A stretch of 64,000 nt of DNA, taken from assembly GCA_002633005.1 (NCBI GenBank), contig NMRA01000010.1:1723298-1787297 (forward strand), given 5' to 3'. Of the stretch, positions 1-11,277 are shown piece after piece. Positions within the stretch are counted from its first letter, which is position 1; every line of letters begins with the position of its first letter. The stretch is from Phoronis australis (Eukaryota > Phoronida > Phoronidae). The notes beneath the pieces were generated by a model. That model saw only the letters and a list, made by a program, of their open reading frames with translations. It had not been told where the DNA came from and made no database searches. Made by a program: the position numbers and the translations under genes.

Positions 1-350
1 CATGTGAGCATTCTAAATACATGTACTTTTTCGCCTACCAAGCTAGGCCATGTGCGAAAATACGGTTTCACGAATACTGGTGGTATTGAACTCTATATAG
101 GGATTTAGTTACGAGATTTTGGAGCGATAAGTACACTCGTTTACTAGCAAAAATCCTGGTATGATTGGAAAATATCAATTAAGGTGTGCGAGCAAGTCGC
201 CGCACTAAATTGTCACCGTTTTCTCCGGAAACAGATCAGAATCGAAAGAAGGACATCTTCTGTTTGGCATTGTTTGAGAGCCATAAGATTGTAAAACCGT
301 TTAAAAATTATCAACGAAACTTATTCCTGAATAGTTTACAGTGGTGCCAG

Positions 351-560
351 TCATTTTGTGTTGTTTGTACCGATTTCGGTCCAAGATAAAATTTCATGAC
401 CACTGCCCCCTGGTGTCATCTGTCGTCGCTTAAACTTTCCCCAATATGCTCCGTTGTTAGATTTACAGGAAAACTTCATTAGAGCGGAGTCCAGTGATCC
501 CTCTACACCAGTAAATGATTCAGTCCACAGCCCGCTATCTGGTGATTGGTTCTGTGCCAT
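351..560 (-). CDS. possible coding exon, product not recognised
   Basis: A 69-codon open frame on the minus strand has coding-like composition: varied residues, balanced charge, two Cys-poor halves around FSCKSNNGAYW, then KFKRRQMTPGG and SWTEIG. The same frame stays open upstream to a TGA near position 607, so the ATG at 560 need not be the true start. The adjacent codons read GDPKHQILDH. I see no signal peptide, transmembrane segment or known domain. It could be one exon of a larger minus-strand gene running off the window, or chance. No recognisable partner exon is visible nearby. Confidence 0.22.
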   Translation of the reverse strand: MAQNQSPDSGLWTESFTGVEGSLDSALMKFSCKSNNGAYWGKFKRRQMTPGGSGHEILSWTEIGTNNTK

Positions 561-1829
561 GTGGTCAAGTATTTGATGTTTGGGATCGCCTTCGGGTGAT
601 TGAAAGTTTCACCAAGCGATACTGTATTAAGAACGTAAAGGGTGCCCACTTCAATTTTGGCAAACGCCTACATTAATCCACAACACATCGGCGTAAGAGC
701 ATGTGAATTGCTCTTGAGTTGTATATTGTAGAGCGTGTTCTTTAGACCCTACTTGGCGCATAAAATGGCCTGATGTGACAAGCCAACTTGTTGCCTTGTT
801 GTTTGTTCTCAAGCAACAAAAGAACAAACTTCCGGTTCTCTCCAAGCACAGGAACCTACTCTAATTCGAGAAAATACGAGACAGACCAGTTTGATAGCGA
901 TTATTGGTCCAAAAATATTGCAGGTGAATGGTTATTGGTCTAACTCAATATAGTGTTTACGGAAGGCCATCTGTGCCTTTTTAAATATTTTCAATTAAAT
1001 TCCCTGTCTCCTCAGTCCATTTCGTTTCCGAATGTTTTGTAAGTTTCACGCATTTCCGACATTCATTGCCTTTTCCTATCAACCTGTATTTATTGTCTTG
1101 AAAGTGCAAAGAATTTTAATCATTTTGAGCTTATAAGTTGCTACAAATGTCAGTAAGAGTGGGCGTAGTCTTAACTGGACCGCCAGACTCGACACACGAA
1201 CTAATCAATCAGAATGCGCGAAATTTTAAAGATATTTCCTTAGTTATGACAAGTCTAAAGAATAAAATAAGTTTCACTAATCCAAAGTCATATCTCAGAT
1301 AAAAGCATTTCGAAAGTCTCCGTCTTGTCTGTATTTTATTGCCAACTAGCCGGTACCCATGCAAACTTGAGCATGGGACCGACGTCAGAGCCAGTAGTTG
1401 GGCTCACAACGCCGGAGTAACAAAGTTTAACTATTTGAACGATTAAATGAAGGCGATTTCCAGATAAACTCGTCGCAAATAGCAAACAAAATAATATCAC
1501 TGATCGAAACAAATGCTTTTTGTAAACTTCTGTATTGTTCGTAAATACCTGATTGTCAATGATTATTTTTTTAAAAGTTTATGAAAATAAGGTTCTGTGT
1601 TATTCAATATAGGCGACTCTGTTGTGGGTACACATCCAGAAAATTTCGTGTCATGAAGTTTTTAACTAAAATGAAAGGGTAATACACACTTAGAAGCTTT
1701 TGTAAATCAAGCATACCCACTGGTTAATTTTAGAGTCCAGTCTCGAGTAAGGCTTAGAAGTCTCGGACCCAGGTATTTTCATAAGAGCAAACGTTACGCG
1801 GGTAAACGACTCTACTTTTTTGCTTGCAG
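561..1829. other. non-coding stretch upstream of the GPCR exon
   Basis: No supported gene, RNA or repeat is seen here. The stretch ends in a good 3' splice-site context (pyrimidine-rich run then TTGCTTGCAG at 1821-1829), so part of it is probably intron of the GPCR gene, and a 5' untranslated exon may lie within or upstream of it. Confidence 0.4.
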
Positions 1830-1873
1830 GAGTCACGAGCGAAGTATCCTATAGGACCACAACAAACAACGCT

Positions 1874-2998
1874 ATGTATTCTGTTATCGACAATACTACG
1901 CAGCTGCCCCAGCAGAAGACTACCGTTTATTACAATGAGACCTTGCAACGGATGTTTTTCGAATTTGAAATGTCACTGTGCGCGTGGAGCAACCCTGTAT
2001 ACGGCGCCATCAGTGTTCCCAGCATCTTACTCAATGGACTCGCGTTATTTTTACTGTTCAGTATCAAACAGAAGAGACCAATTGTCTACTTTTTAATGAG
2101 CCTTTCGTTGGCCGATCTGATTTCGCCCGTGATAAACGTGTTCGACATTATACGCGATCCCACGTGTTACAATCGTTACTACCATCGATATTATGGGGAA
2201 GCGAGAGTACCAGCTGAAAAGCTTGTCACCAGTCAATTACAAGCAGTCGGTTGCTACGCCGTGCTTGGGACAATGATTACGATGACGTCAGACCGTATCG
2301 TAGCGGTCCTCCATCCCTTACGTCATGTTCAGTTGGTGACGACATGTCGTGCGAGGACGTCCATTGTCATCATATGGGCTCTGTCACTGTTACTAAGCTC
2401 GCTACCGTTTTTTGTTGCGTTAGCACCGACTCAAAATGTGAATGCCTCTTATGTTTATTTGAGAAATGTGGAAACATCGATCTACGCTATCTCTTTACCA
2501 ATGCTCTTTTCTGTAGCTTGTGTAACTTTGGGCTTTTTGGTGATTGTATACGGTCTGATCTTTTATCAGATTAAACAAACACTGAATTCAGTGTCGAAGA
2601 GTCAAAAAGGAAGCATCAAAAAAAGTTGCGTGACCATTGCATTAATTGTGGGAACGTTTGCATTTTCTTGGTTGCCTTACGGAATTTCGTATTACTGGTT
2701 CCGACAAAATCCCTGCCCTTTTCCCAGCCCGAATTATGTCGATTGTTACCGAACGATGCGATATTGTACGGAAATCACAATGGCGCTGGTGTTCTTGAAC
2801 GCCTTTTTCGACCCGTTAATTTATATAGTGCGAGACAACTACGTCAATGCCGCGTGGAAAAAACTGCTAAAGAAATGGGGCGTACGTATGGGTTTCACCA
2901 AAAGGTGGAGTACCAAACCCTCAGAACACGACACCACTGAAATGATGTCATTGCGCACCAACAGCTCAATATGTCACAAGGTATGCCAGAAGTTGTGA
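1874..2998 (+). CDS. orphan rhodopsin-family (class A) G-protein-coupled receptor
   Basis: A 374-codon single-exon frame encodes a complete seven-helix receptor of the plasma membrane. Approximate helices are TM1 40-64, TM2 70-93 (LADL at 79-82), TM3 122-147 ending in SDRIVAVLHP (a DRY variant, DRI), TM4 162-183, TM5 203-230, TM6 250-275 (FSWLP at 264-268) and TM7 296-320 with NAFFDPLIY, the NPxxY-type motif with D for N. Helix 8 follows, then a ~40-residue tail. Possible N-glycosylation sites are at residues 7 (NTT), 21 (NET) and 190 (NAS). I chose the ATG at 1874. The frame is open 18 codons further upstream, but only through a likely splice acceptor (TTGCTTGCAG at 1821-1829) and with no ATG. 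The length is usual for class A. The ligand is unknown: aminergic signatures are not evident and the family assignment stops at class A. Confidence 0.9.
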   Translation: MYSVIDNTTQLPQQKTTVYYNETLQRMFFEFEMSLCAWSNPVYGAISVPSILLNGLALFLLFSIKQKRPIVYFLMSLSLADLISPVINVFDIIRDPTCYNRYYHRYYGEARVPAEKLVTSQLQAVGCYAVLGTMITMTSDRIVAVLHPLRHVQLVTTCRARTSIVIIWALSLLLSSLPFFVALAPTQNVNASYVYLRNVETSIYAISLPMLFSVACVTLGFLVIVYGLIFYQIKQTLNSVSKSQKGSIKKSCVTIALIVGTFAFSWLPYGISYYWFRQNPCPFPSPNYVDCYRTMRYCTEITMALVFLNAFFDPLIYIVRDNYVNAAWKKLLKKWGVRMGFTKRWSTKPSEHDTTEMMSLRTNSSICHKVCQKL

Positions 2999-3200
2999 CT
3001 GTGTAACAATAACTTTTTAATTTCTGTTACTTTTCCATCGTGGTTTATGTTCTGACGAATTCAACCATATGGACAAGAATGTCACATTGACGTGAGAAAG
3101 AAAACGTACAAAACACTTGTGTATCTTTGAAAGATTTGTTTTGAAGTCACTTCGTTATGAAGTCGATCTTGCGTATTTTTGTATTCATGCGAACCTTGGC

Positions 3201-3206
3201 ATTAAA
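3201..3206 (+). promoter_or_regulatory. candidate polyadenylation signal of the GPCR
   Basis: ATTAAA, the commonest variant signal, lies about 200 nt after the GPCR stop codon. An AATAAA occurs later, around 3470. Neither is proven to be used. Confidence 0.25.
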
Positions 3207-4089
3207 GTGATAGACCTAGACTTTGTAACACAGATTGGAAACTTTCAGGAATTTTGAGAAGTCATTTCCAGGCTTAATGCTAAGTGGCCTTTTTACGACT
3301 CTCCAAAAAGTCAGACAGTACGTCTTCAGTAATTCAATGTTGCCTGTCACAGCGACACCTACAGAAGAGATGGGCACCGTGGTAACATGATGGTTGACAC
3401 GCAACACTAAGTGGTCATCAGTGCGACAACAACATGTAGGTTGAGTAAATGGCAAAATCAGTGCTTGCAAATAAATTTACGATATCAGTACCCATAAGCG
3501 TATTTGCACTTCTCGGATTCAGAGAGATATGTAATATATAGCTTTGTTCAATCTTAGACGTAGGAAAATTTGACCCTGCGGTCGCCTCAAACTCTACACC
3601 CACTCCGTGGTCGCCCCCCATTTCACCGCCGTTCCACCCATTCTTGTGTGTCCTTATGTCTTACCCGTATTTTTCTATTGCATGCTGCGCTGTCCGAATT
3701 TTTGTTTTTTCCTAATCTTCCTTACTTTTTGTCCTCGAGAGCAACTATCCTCCTCCTAATACGTCCATGCTCCTATGTCAATACCTGGAACTTTAAAATT
3801 CTAATAACTCAGTGGTGTGTCTTTTCTTTGTACAGAGGACTAGCTAACAGTTCAAACACTGACCCTGACCTTCGTGAAGAATCAGTGACTGGCCTTCCAA
3901 AATAATGGATTCTCAATAACATTATTGGGATTTTTCGAAGCGCTCTAAACTTATATATAATGGGAACGGCACGGTTGCAGCTTGTGGCCATGTGTTGCAC
4001 GTTTTTCTAAAAAATACAGGTGTTAATATGTCTTACACTCTCGTCCATCTACATGAGAAACCCAGGTGAAATGATTTACATTCACGCTT
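3207..4089. other. non-coding stretch
   Basis: Short open frames occur on both strands but none has domain features or convincing splice contexts. A C/T-rich section at about 3590-3780 is low-complexity. Confidence 0.4.
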
Positions 4090-4392
4090 GTAAATTAAGT
4101 GCGTATGTTAATACTTGTTAACGGCGCAAATTAATTCTTTGCCTCGTAAATTAAAGATCATAATTTATGTGCGTACTTTACGCCTGAAAATTAACTATGA
4201 TTTACGCCTCAAATTTTAATTCACGGTCTCAAATAATTGGTTTACAAAAATGCTTTATTCCGTTAATTATTAATTTGCGCCGCAAATAATTTGATTAATG
4301 ATGTGCAGTACTAATTTACGGCGTAAATCAATTATTTGCGGTATGAAGAATTATTTTACGCCGTTAACAAGAATTAATTGACGCACGTAATT
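4090..4392. mobile_element. palindromic AT-rich miniature element (MITE-like)
   Basis: The two ends are degenerate inverted copies. The left arm reads ...ACTTGTTAACGGCGCAAATTAATTC (4114 onward). The right arm, reversed, reads ...TTCTTGTTAACGGCGTAAAATAATTC. The block GGCGYAAATTA recurs in both orientations through the element (for example 4319-4330). The ~300-bp size, long imperfect inverted repeats and lack of coding fit a non-autonomous DNA element. No clear target duplication is visible. Confidence 0.55.
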
Positions 4393-5033
4393 CACGTGCA
4401 TAACGTTCGCCCATTTGGCCAACGATAGTCGCGATTTGGTACCTAGTTTTTGCTCGAATGCCATTCAGAAACAAGGGCAAATTTCGTGGTCTTTTTCTAG
4501 CGAAAGTGAAAACAGTGGAGGGAGTCGTCTCTTGCAACTGTCTTTTTAATGGTAAAGTACTTTAATTTGAGATTAAGAATTCTTGCGAAGAAAATGTGAA
4601 CAGAACAGAGGATAAATATTTTATAACTCAGTATGTTTTGAAACAACTGTTACATTACAAATGTCTCTGAAAACCACCAATCTCAAAAAGAGCAAGATGA
4701 GCCAACAAGTGTGAGTTTTACTGGTTTCTGACTGACTAAAGATAACGAGTTCACTCCTGTGCGAGTCGGAAAAGTATGGGGGAAAGATTCGTTGTTTCGT
4801 TTAGCGCCTTATTATCTTGAAAGTGTCACACAACACGAGGTTAGTGATTTAATAAATGGTCAGGTTGTTACACTAGACGTAAACCACTAAAGCATTTGTC
4901 AATAGGTGGAGCTGTGTACTGTCGTATCTAATCAACAGTCGTAAGGTATGGATCAGACGATATACACACCAACACGCCCAACATTCCCTAGGGAAAGGCC
5001 AACCCTCTTTCCCTGTAAAAAACATTATGCCTT
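4393..5033. other. non-coding stretch
   Basis: No supported gene or repeat is seen. The composition is ordinary. Confidence 0.35.
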
Positions 5034-5296
5034 CATGCGCGCACCCAGAGGCAGGCTCGGGGGGCTCGAACGAGCCTCACATTTGGCGAAGTGGGCAAAA
5101 AGGTCCGCCTCAGAGAAACAAAAACTCCCAACGAAAAAAGTAAAACAACGAGACAAAAGTCCACTAAAAATGTAACAACTATCAAAATTCGGCGAATGCA
5201 GAATTCATAGCTCTGAACGCACCCGATGAATATTAGTAAAAGGTACACATTCTCAAAAATTCGAGCCCCCCATTTTTCAGGCTGGGTGCGCGCATG
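5034..5296. mobile_element. MITE, family with CATGCGCGCACCCAG termini, copy 1
   Basis: Perfect 15-bp terminal inverted repeats bound the element: CATGCGCGCACCCAG at 5034-5048 and its complement at 5282-5296. The inversion continues imperfectly inward (GGGGGCTCGAA and GCGAAGTG blocks). The interior (AAAAAGGTCCGCCTCAGAG, then ACAAAAGTCCACTAAAAA) is shared with a second copy at 19869-20084. It has no coding capacity of its own, and the open frames inside it are incidental. Confidence 0.75.
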
Positions 5297-5651
5297 TCCT
5301 TGACGACAAGTCACCTACGAGAAAGCTCGGGTATTAAACCTGGGCAATCTGGGTTCGTCAGCCGTGGGAGTCAACCAGTCTAGTAGGACTCTCCGAAATA
5401 AAATCAAGAGCTGAAACGAAGACGGACCATGATGACATAGGACAGCGCGCAAATCTTCTGTACCTGTATCACCCATCCTGAAGAAGAGAATCAGACATGC
5501 ACGCATTCTACCCATCACAGGAACTCCGAAGAAGAAGGGGAAGCAATGCGAACTCAAGTTGGATTATGCACTCATTCACCCAATGAACTCGATACAAGCA
5601 CGTCACACCAGATTGGAACAGAAATCTCGAAGTTAAGATGGAGTTGAGGAG

Positions 5652-5780
5652 GCAGTGTGGCCTAGTGCGATAGGTGCCCGCCTTCTTTACTCGAGCTCGT
5701 GGATTCGAGTCCCACTGGGCCACACTGCTAGACCCTTGAGTCAGGTTTGTAGCTCCTCAGCTCGGTTTTAACTATATATT
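5652..5780 (+). mobile_element. tRNA-headed SINE-like element
   Basis: A 77-nt tRNA-like head (5652-5728) has a box A-like TGGCCTAGTGC (5658-5668), a box B GGATTCGAGTCC (5701-5712) and a closing stem GCAGTGT/ACACTGC. The anticodon arm is not a clean tRNA fold, so this is a Pol III-type SINE head and not a working tRNA. The downstream block CTCCTCAGCTCGGTTTTAACTA (5752-5773) is echoed after the tRNA-like head at 13831, which suggests a shared SINE body. Confidence 0.55.
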
Positions 5781-6673
5781 AACAAAGCATAAAAATGGTT
5801 CCAGGTGATCAGTGAAATAGGCCCACATGCGCGGCCTGCGCACGTCAGGTACAACGTGTACCAGACTGCCTGCAGTTATTATTGTTTTTATTTAATAAGA
5901 TGGAGCTCGCGTTCAGCATTTGGACCCTGAGATAAGCAGTGTAAAAATAAATAGATTCCGTGCGATGTCTGTAGTTCCCGGTTCCAGCACACGTTCTGAA
6001 TGTCATGACGAATACTATTTGCCTTTTCATGGATAGATTGGATTAACATTCTCTTGGCCATCCGTGGATGGAAATGTTGATGTGTGCTCTATGGTTTCAG
6101 TGATTGTTCATTTTGCTGGAAACCAATGTTCCAAAATCTATTCCAGATATCCCACGAATCTTTAACCGTAAATAGTCCACCAAACCGAGAATAATTTGCA
6201 GTACACTGGCGAAAAACGTTCAATTGTTTGTCGCCTGTTCACGGAATTATAGCGTATCGGAAATATTTGATGTGGTTTATCTACGAGACGACTCGGAAAT
6301 TGATTTTACGGTTATATTATATGGAATATCATTTCAGCAATAGCTGTTCACTAGAGACACCATTTGGCCACCAAGCAAAGTGTGCAATTAGTGCTATGAA
6401 ATGATGCAACAGTAAAGTGGTATTTGCTCCCTTGAGAGAGACTTATTGAATTAACAATGAATACGTTGAGGATCATGAGAGATACCGTTAGGCATGTGCA
6501 CGTGCATGTATAATGAATGGGGTTGTTTCAGAAAACGTATGATATTGTTTCTGCTCAGTGCAAGAAAAGTAAATAGTAATAAAGTTGATCTTTATACAGG
6601 ACCTTGTTCCGTAGACACAAAGATTTTTAAACGGAAGGTAGTGTGATCACGGGATTCACTTTTATCGCATGTC
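5781..6673. other. non-coding stretch
   Basis: No supported gene or recognisable repeat is seen. Confidence 0.35.
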
Positions 6674-6949
6674 TTGCGTGATCTTGCGTTTTCGCGAGGT
6701 TCTTGCGCAGCTCAACTGTCCATGGCCTGTGACGCAGAGCGTATCGACAATGACTTGCATTTCGATGTAAATGGAAACAATGATTTTTATCTGTTGGTGT
6801 CCCTTAAAAATGTCCAAAAAATGGCTGATAGAATTCCCAAGAAACTTTTAGACACTATGCTATATAAAATGTTCTCCAACAGCCTGCGAGGAATGTTTGT
6901 AAAATATTCCGCTAACGTTACTGAATTCTACCCCGACCTCCGCATTTAG
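6674..6949 (+). CDS. possible small or terminal exon, product not recognised
   Basis: The frame is open for 91 codons and looks coding from the ATG-linked MACDAERIDN to a TAG after EFYPDLRI. It contains an amphipathic stretch (ADRIPKKLLDTMLYKMF). A splice-acceptor-like TTCTTGCGCAG lies just inside its 5' end (about 6700-6710), so it could be the last exon of an unseen gene. No domain is recognised and no partner exon was found. Chance is a real alternative. Confidence 0.22.
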   Translation: MRDLAFSRGSCAAQLSMACDAERIDNDLHFDVNGNNDFYLLVSLKNVQKMADRIPKKLLDTMLYKMFSNSLRGMFVKYSANVTEFYPDLRI

Positions 6950-9037
6950 CTTGCCCTCAAGCGACTATTCCAAATATCAACGAGTACGCGGGTATTTAGA
7001 CCCTTTCACCTATAGGCGAAGCTGTGCCTGTATCCGGAAGTAAGCTGATTCGTCTGTTTGCGAAACACAAGAGTAAAGTCAATGTTTTGCACCCAACTTT
7101 GATGTGCACAGACGTTTTCAATGAGGTTGTTCACGTAAAACGCTAAGGACCCAGCATCAAAATTATCTCTCTGTATTATATTGCTTTGGCCTTACAAAAC
7201 TTTATCGACCTTGGGACATTTTGATACATTGTTCAAGCTACCCCTGGAGCTCGTGTTTGAGTAAATCTGAACGATGAATATTTTTGAAAATATATCCCAA
7301 AAATGCACAAAAAGTGAATTAGTGAAATATGCTGTTTTTACGATACATTTGAAAAAGGAAGCCACTCACTCACTGTTTGTTATCATATTGTGAATACCAA
7401 CACATCCGGGTGTTCGTTTGACGTTCGCAAGCAGACGAACGCTGGAAACTTCAACGCCAGATGTCGCGGGACCGCGCAGAAGAGGAAATAAGATCGTTCA
7501 CGACTTTAGGGCACTCACGACTTTAGGATCTCTGACGGTATTATTACAGGAAAAGAATTTGAAAATTGGTTTGAGATGAAAGATTTCAGATTTCGTCTGT
7601 GTTTCAAAAATAGTGAATATGACAATTTTTTCTAGAAATTCTTTTTTCATTAAAATTGAATGTCTCACGTCGACATTCTCAATAAGTACATTCTGTTTAA
7701 AAGGTATTTTACGAGTTCCAGGACTCTTTAAGCATACAGCCCATAGGCTATACCAAAAATCTGGTCAACAAAACAAAATTAACAATATATATGATGCTGC
7801 ATGAGGACATTTTGTCATTTTGGATGAACGGAAATGAAACTATTGTGTTATAACAATAACGGGACAACGACATGGGCCCCATGGGAAGCAGTGTGAACTG
7901 ATAGGGCTACCCTCATTGTAAATATTACCTTAATAAATGAATAAATAAATTTTATTCTTAAGGATGGCTCAGTTAGCCTGTACATGTATAAGTCGAATGA
8001 GAGCGAACAGTGACAAATTTATCGATTTTAGTGGCTCATGTGAGGAACTAGAAGCAATACTTTTATTTTGTTGGCTTTCCCATAAAAAGACAGCATTTGT
8101 TGTTAAAGACACCCTGTTCTTTATTTTTACGATTTTAGACCACGGAGAGTCACATCAGTTGAAAGGTAACATAAAAGTAGGTCCTGGATGCTTATTTGCC
8201 ATTTTTGCTGACAGTCAACCAACAGCGAGGTTCAACCGTGGCAGGTATTCTGTTGGTGCACCTCCAGAAATGTAACAAGTATTTTAAATTTCCGTAATTA
8301 ATTATATTCAATTTGAAAGCATTTTATTACATGTCGAAAGAGCTTCATGTTGGAAAAGGCTTAACTAGAGCGGATGGTGGTCAAATTCTTTTTACCATGT
8401 TTTAACATAAATTCAGTGGAAAAAGTATCTTTAAACAAACCAATTTTTGGCTCAGGTTGAACACGTTTGGTGTCTTTGTCATCTTCCTTGCCTCAATACT
8501 ACACTGTGGGGAAATTAAATATTTAACTGATTCGGGATTCTCATTAGATTTATAGCCACGAACATATTTGATTGTGGGAAGCGAGTAACCGCGGCTAATT
8601 CAAAATCTATACTCATACAGCAATTGGGTGACTATTATGTGTTCGAAAGGCGTAAATCCCGAGAGCAATTCGTTTTATCAGCATCACTAAGCACCAACGG
8701 GAGCCAAATGCTGTCATGCAATTTCATGGAAGCGCACTCAGCTTTGTCGGTGTTTCGGTGATGTTCGGTGCACTAAGTGACACCTGCTCGATAAGCCGTT
8801 AACTCGTTTGTCTTGCACTTTACCGTGACAGAGAGATCATTTATGTTCACCATATGTCCTGCGTACCCGAAGTTCAGCTTCTAGAGATGAAAAGTAAGCA
8901 GGGTTTGTGAAAGTGTAAAATAGCTGTAAGATCTAAAAATTCGTTGGGCCAATTCCGTCTTAATGCAATTCCTCTGGAAGTTTAACCGAATTGAGTGAAC
9001 TAATAAACGCTTCCATATTTGAATAATTACTGCGAAA
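6950..9037. other. non-coding stretch
   Basis: A 103-codon frame at 7964-8275 (+) and several shorter ones are present, without domain, signal or splice support. No repeat was recognised. Confidence 0.35.
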
Positions 9038-9038
9038 A

Positions 9039-9083
9039 GTTAACTCAACGTTTCGTCTTATTCAACAAGACATCATCAGGATA
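9039..9083 (-). ncRNA. hammerhead-ribozyme-like core of the Penelope element
   Basis: The minus strand contains CTGATGA, then a stem-loop with stem GTCTT/AAGAC, then GAAAC. That is the conserved hammerhead order CUGAUGA - stem II - GAAA. Stem III is minimal (AC/GT around GTTGA) and stem I pairing is not clear. Short-stem-III hammerheads are described in Penelope-like elements, which supports the reading. Activity is unproven. Confidence 0.6.
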
Positions 9084-9327
9084 TGTACAGTAGGACAACA
9101 AGTGTCGATATTCTTTCAAGTCACATCCATGTGGGGAAATGAGAGTGTGAGAGATACAGGGAAAGTAAGCGGGTCATTACCATAGTTGCAGGGTCACTGA
9201 GCTCTGCATGTTATTGAGAGAATCAGTAGAATGCTGGTTCTGATTGGCCAATGACTCCTTGATATACAGTAATTCCTTAGCATGTTCTTTTCAAATAATA
9301 CTGACTCGATTGGCTTGATGGTTGTTG

Positions 9328-9361
9328 ATAATACAATGCTAATACAATGCTAGTACAATGC
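9328..9361. repeat. three copies of a ~10-bp repeat (ATACAATGCT)
   Basis: A short tandem repetition lies inside the Penelope remnant: AATACAATGC occurs three times in a row with small changes. It probably adds to the frame disruption of this copy. Confidence 0.6.
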
Positions 9362-9476
9362 CTATAAATGTTACTTTTGTCGGATGTGTTGTGTTCTTTC
9401 AGCCTGTCACAGAGGCGTCTCTGGGTGAGTCCAATATAGAATTCCTTACAGTTGTCACGAAACGTTGAGTTAACAT

Positions 9477-11277
9477 GAACTTCTTTATTTGTGCGGCAAT
9501 TGACCCTTTTCTTACCTAAATTTTACGGATAGCGGAAAACATCGTATACACAAGGATTGTGGGATAGCAGTCGTCCAGCACCGCTCATAAGCGTTGATAT
9601 ACGATCTGTTAAAAACACTTTTTAGTAGCAGTTCAACTAAACAAGTTGTATCTATGTAATGTCAATTGTCAGCTTACCGAGCAGCTGGTGATCGTCTTCG
9701 CGACAATTTTTCCTTTAAGTTTTATAACACTTCATCGACTAGTTTGAGTGTTTCTTCAAATATCTAACACAACTATAGATTTTGGGCGACACGAATCCTA
9801 GTAGGCGCACGCAACGGTTTATGGTATCCGTGAAAAGGTCATTTGTTACGTTATCAGTAATGCCTTCACGGGTTCAGCCTGAGGTACTATTGGTACACGA
9901 GTCCACGGTTTCGTCGACCATATTGAATATGTTATTAGGTGAAGTAAAACGAATTCTTATATAAGTGGACGGTTGAGTAAGAGGAGTTTTCGAAACATAT
10001 GGACTAGATTATAAAAACGTCATAATGTTACTTTTTCTCCCTGATTAGAACCACCTGTCCTCGAATTTGTATCGCACTAAAAAAATGCCTATGATTTTAA
10101 TATTAATCATGTAATTTGCAAGATAGCCACGTTTTCGTGAAGTCGACCTCACGGTCAGTATTCAGTTAGCCTCTAATACCGTTAGCAAACAAGACCATCG
10201 AAACCATAGGCAAAATGCTTCGTACTTCATTGGGTTTGAACAAGTCTAAAATTGAGATTTCGAAAATGGCGCATATGCGCATCACCTTTGACTTGAGATA
10301 GAAATGAACGCCATAAGCCAGCCGCTATTGTGGAACTATTGACCTTTGAACTATGCACGTTGCGGACTAGTGGGTAGTGTAATCACAAGATGGCGGCCTC
10401 CGGGTAGCGCAAGTAAACTGAACAATAATTACTAGAATTGTGTCCCAAACTAATTAACAAACCTTAGTTAAATATGCAACGATGGTTTTAATATAACAAT
10501 AATAATAATTTATGTTTCAACTGTTTATGAAAATATTGTAAATTGCTTTACTATATGTAGGTGTATGATTTGATTCTTTATTCGTTCGCACTTCATCGAC
10601 CGTCAGACGGCGTTCACGTGCTTACTCCAGTATCAACAGTACGCATGTCTGTTTTCCAATTCCGGTTGATTACAGTTAACTCTGATTCTCGAAATGAAAA
10701 CGACCGTAGTTAGAAGTCTATATGCGAGTGAAATCGTAATCGAAAAGATTTTCGAGACTTCGTCAATGTAGTGATGGTTTTGAACGAACCTTGACCTTGC
10801 TGTTGTAAGATTTGCCACAAAGTCTATTCTTTTCCTGTAAAATCTCAGGAAGTAATGCTGCCGTGCTCAAGTAGAGTCACGCATTTGTGATCCGCTGGCA
10901 AAAGGGAGTTCAGTGTTACAAACATGTACATCCTCTTGACAAATAGTCGAAAACTGTACAGTGATCGATATTTCAACTTGGCTTTGGAATGTTCCAGACA
11001 CCGTTTCAAAGCAAAGGTTGTTAAATAATCATCAAACGGGAACTCGACAGATCAATGGATCGCACAGAAGTGCAAATATCGGTATTAATGAACGAATGGA
11101 GACAATTTTGAAATTTTTGAGCCGACTAATCGAATTTAATCAAATTACAGAGTATCGCTTCACCTCATGAAGCACCTTTCTAGTAACCTTTTGCCACTTC
11201 ATTCATTTAAGTATATATGTGCATTCGGAGGTGATATGGAAACGGCAGATTGAAAAGTCAATCTCGTACTGAGTAGT
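9477..11277. other. non-coding stretch
   Basis: Only short open frames without support were found, and no repeat was recognised with confidence. Confidence 0.35.

Larger units (their letters stand above)
9038..9476 (-). mobile_element. 5'-truncated Penelope-like retroelement (GIY-YIG domain plus 3' ribozyme region)
   Basis: On the minus strand, codons from about 9452 read NCKEFYIGLTQRRLCDRLKE, a GIY-YIG endonuclease core (YIG, then R and H) typical of the C-terminus of Penelope-like polymerases. After frameshifts another frame gives AKELLYIKESLANQNQH and ends at a stop near 9177, again like the end of these proteins. The reverse transcriptase is missing. The element is bounded by a perfect 18-bp inverted repeat, GTTAACTCAACGTTTCGT at 9039-9056 and its complement at 9457-9474. 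Terminal and inverted partial copies of this kind are known for Penelope elements. Frameshifts show it is dead. Confidence 0.8.

Noticed and set aside
1820-1873. Upstream extension of the GPCR frame from a TTG at 1820.
   Set aside because: It has no ATG and spans a good splice acceptor. The ATG at 1874 is the first plausible start in the exon.
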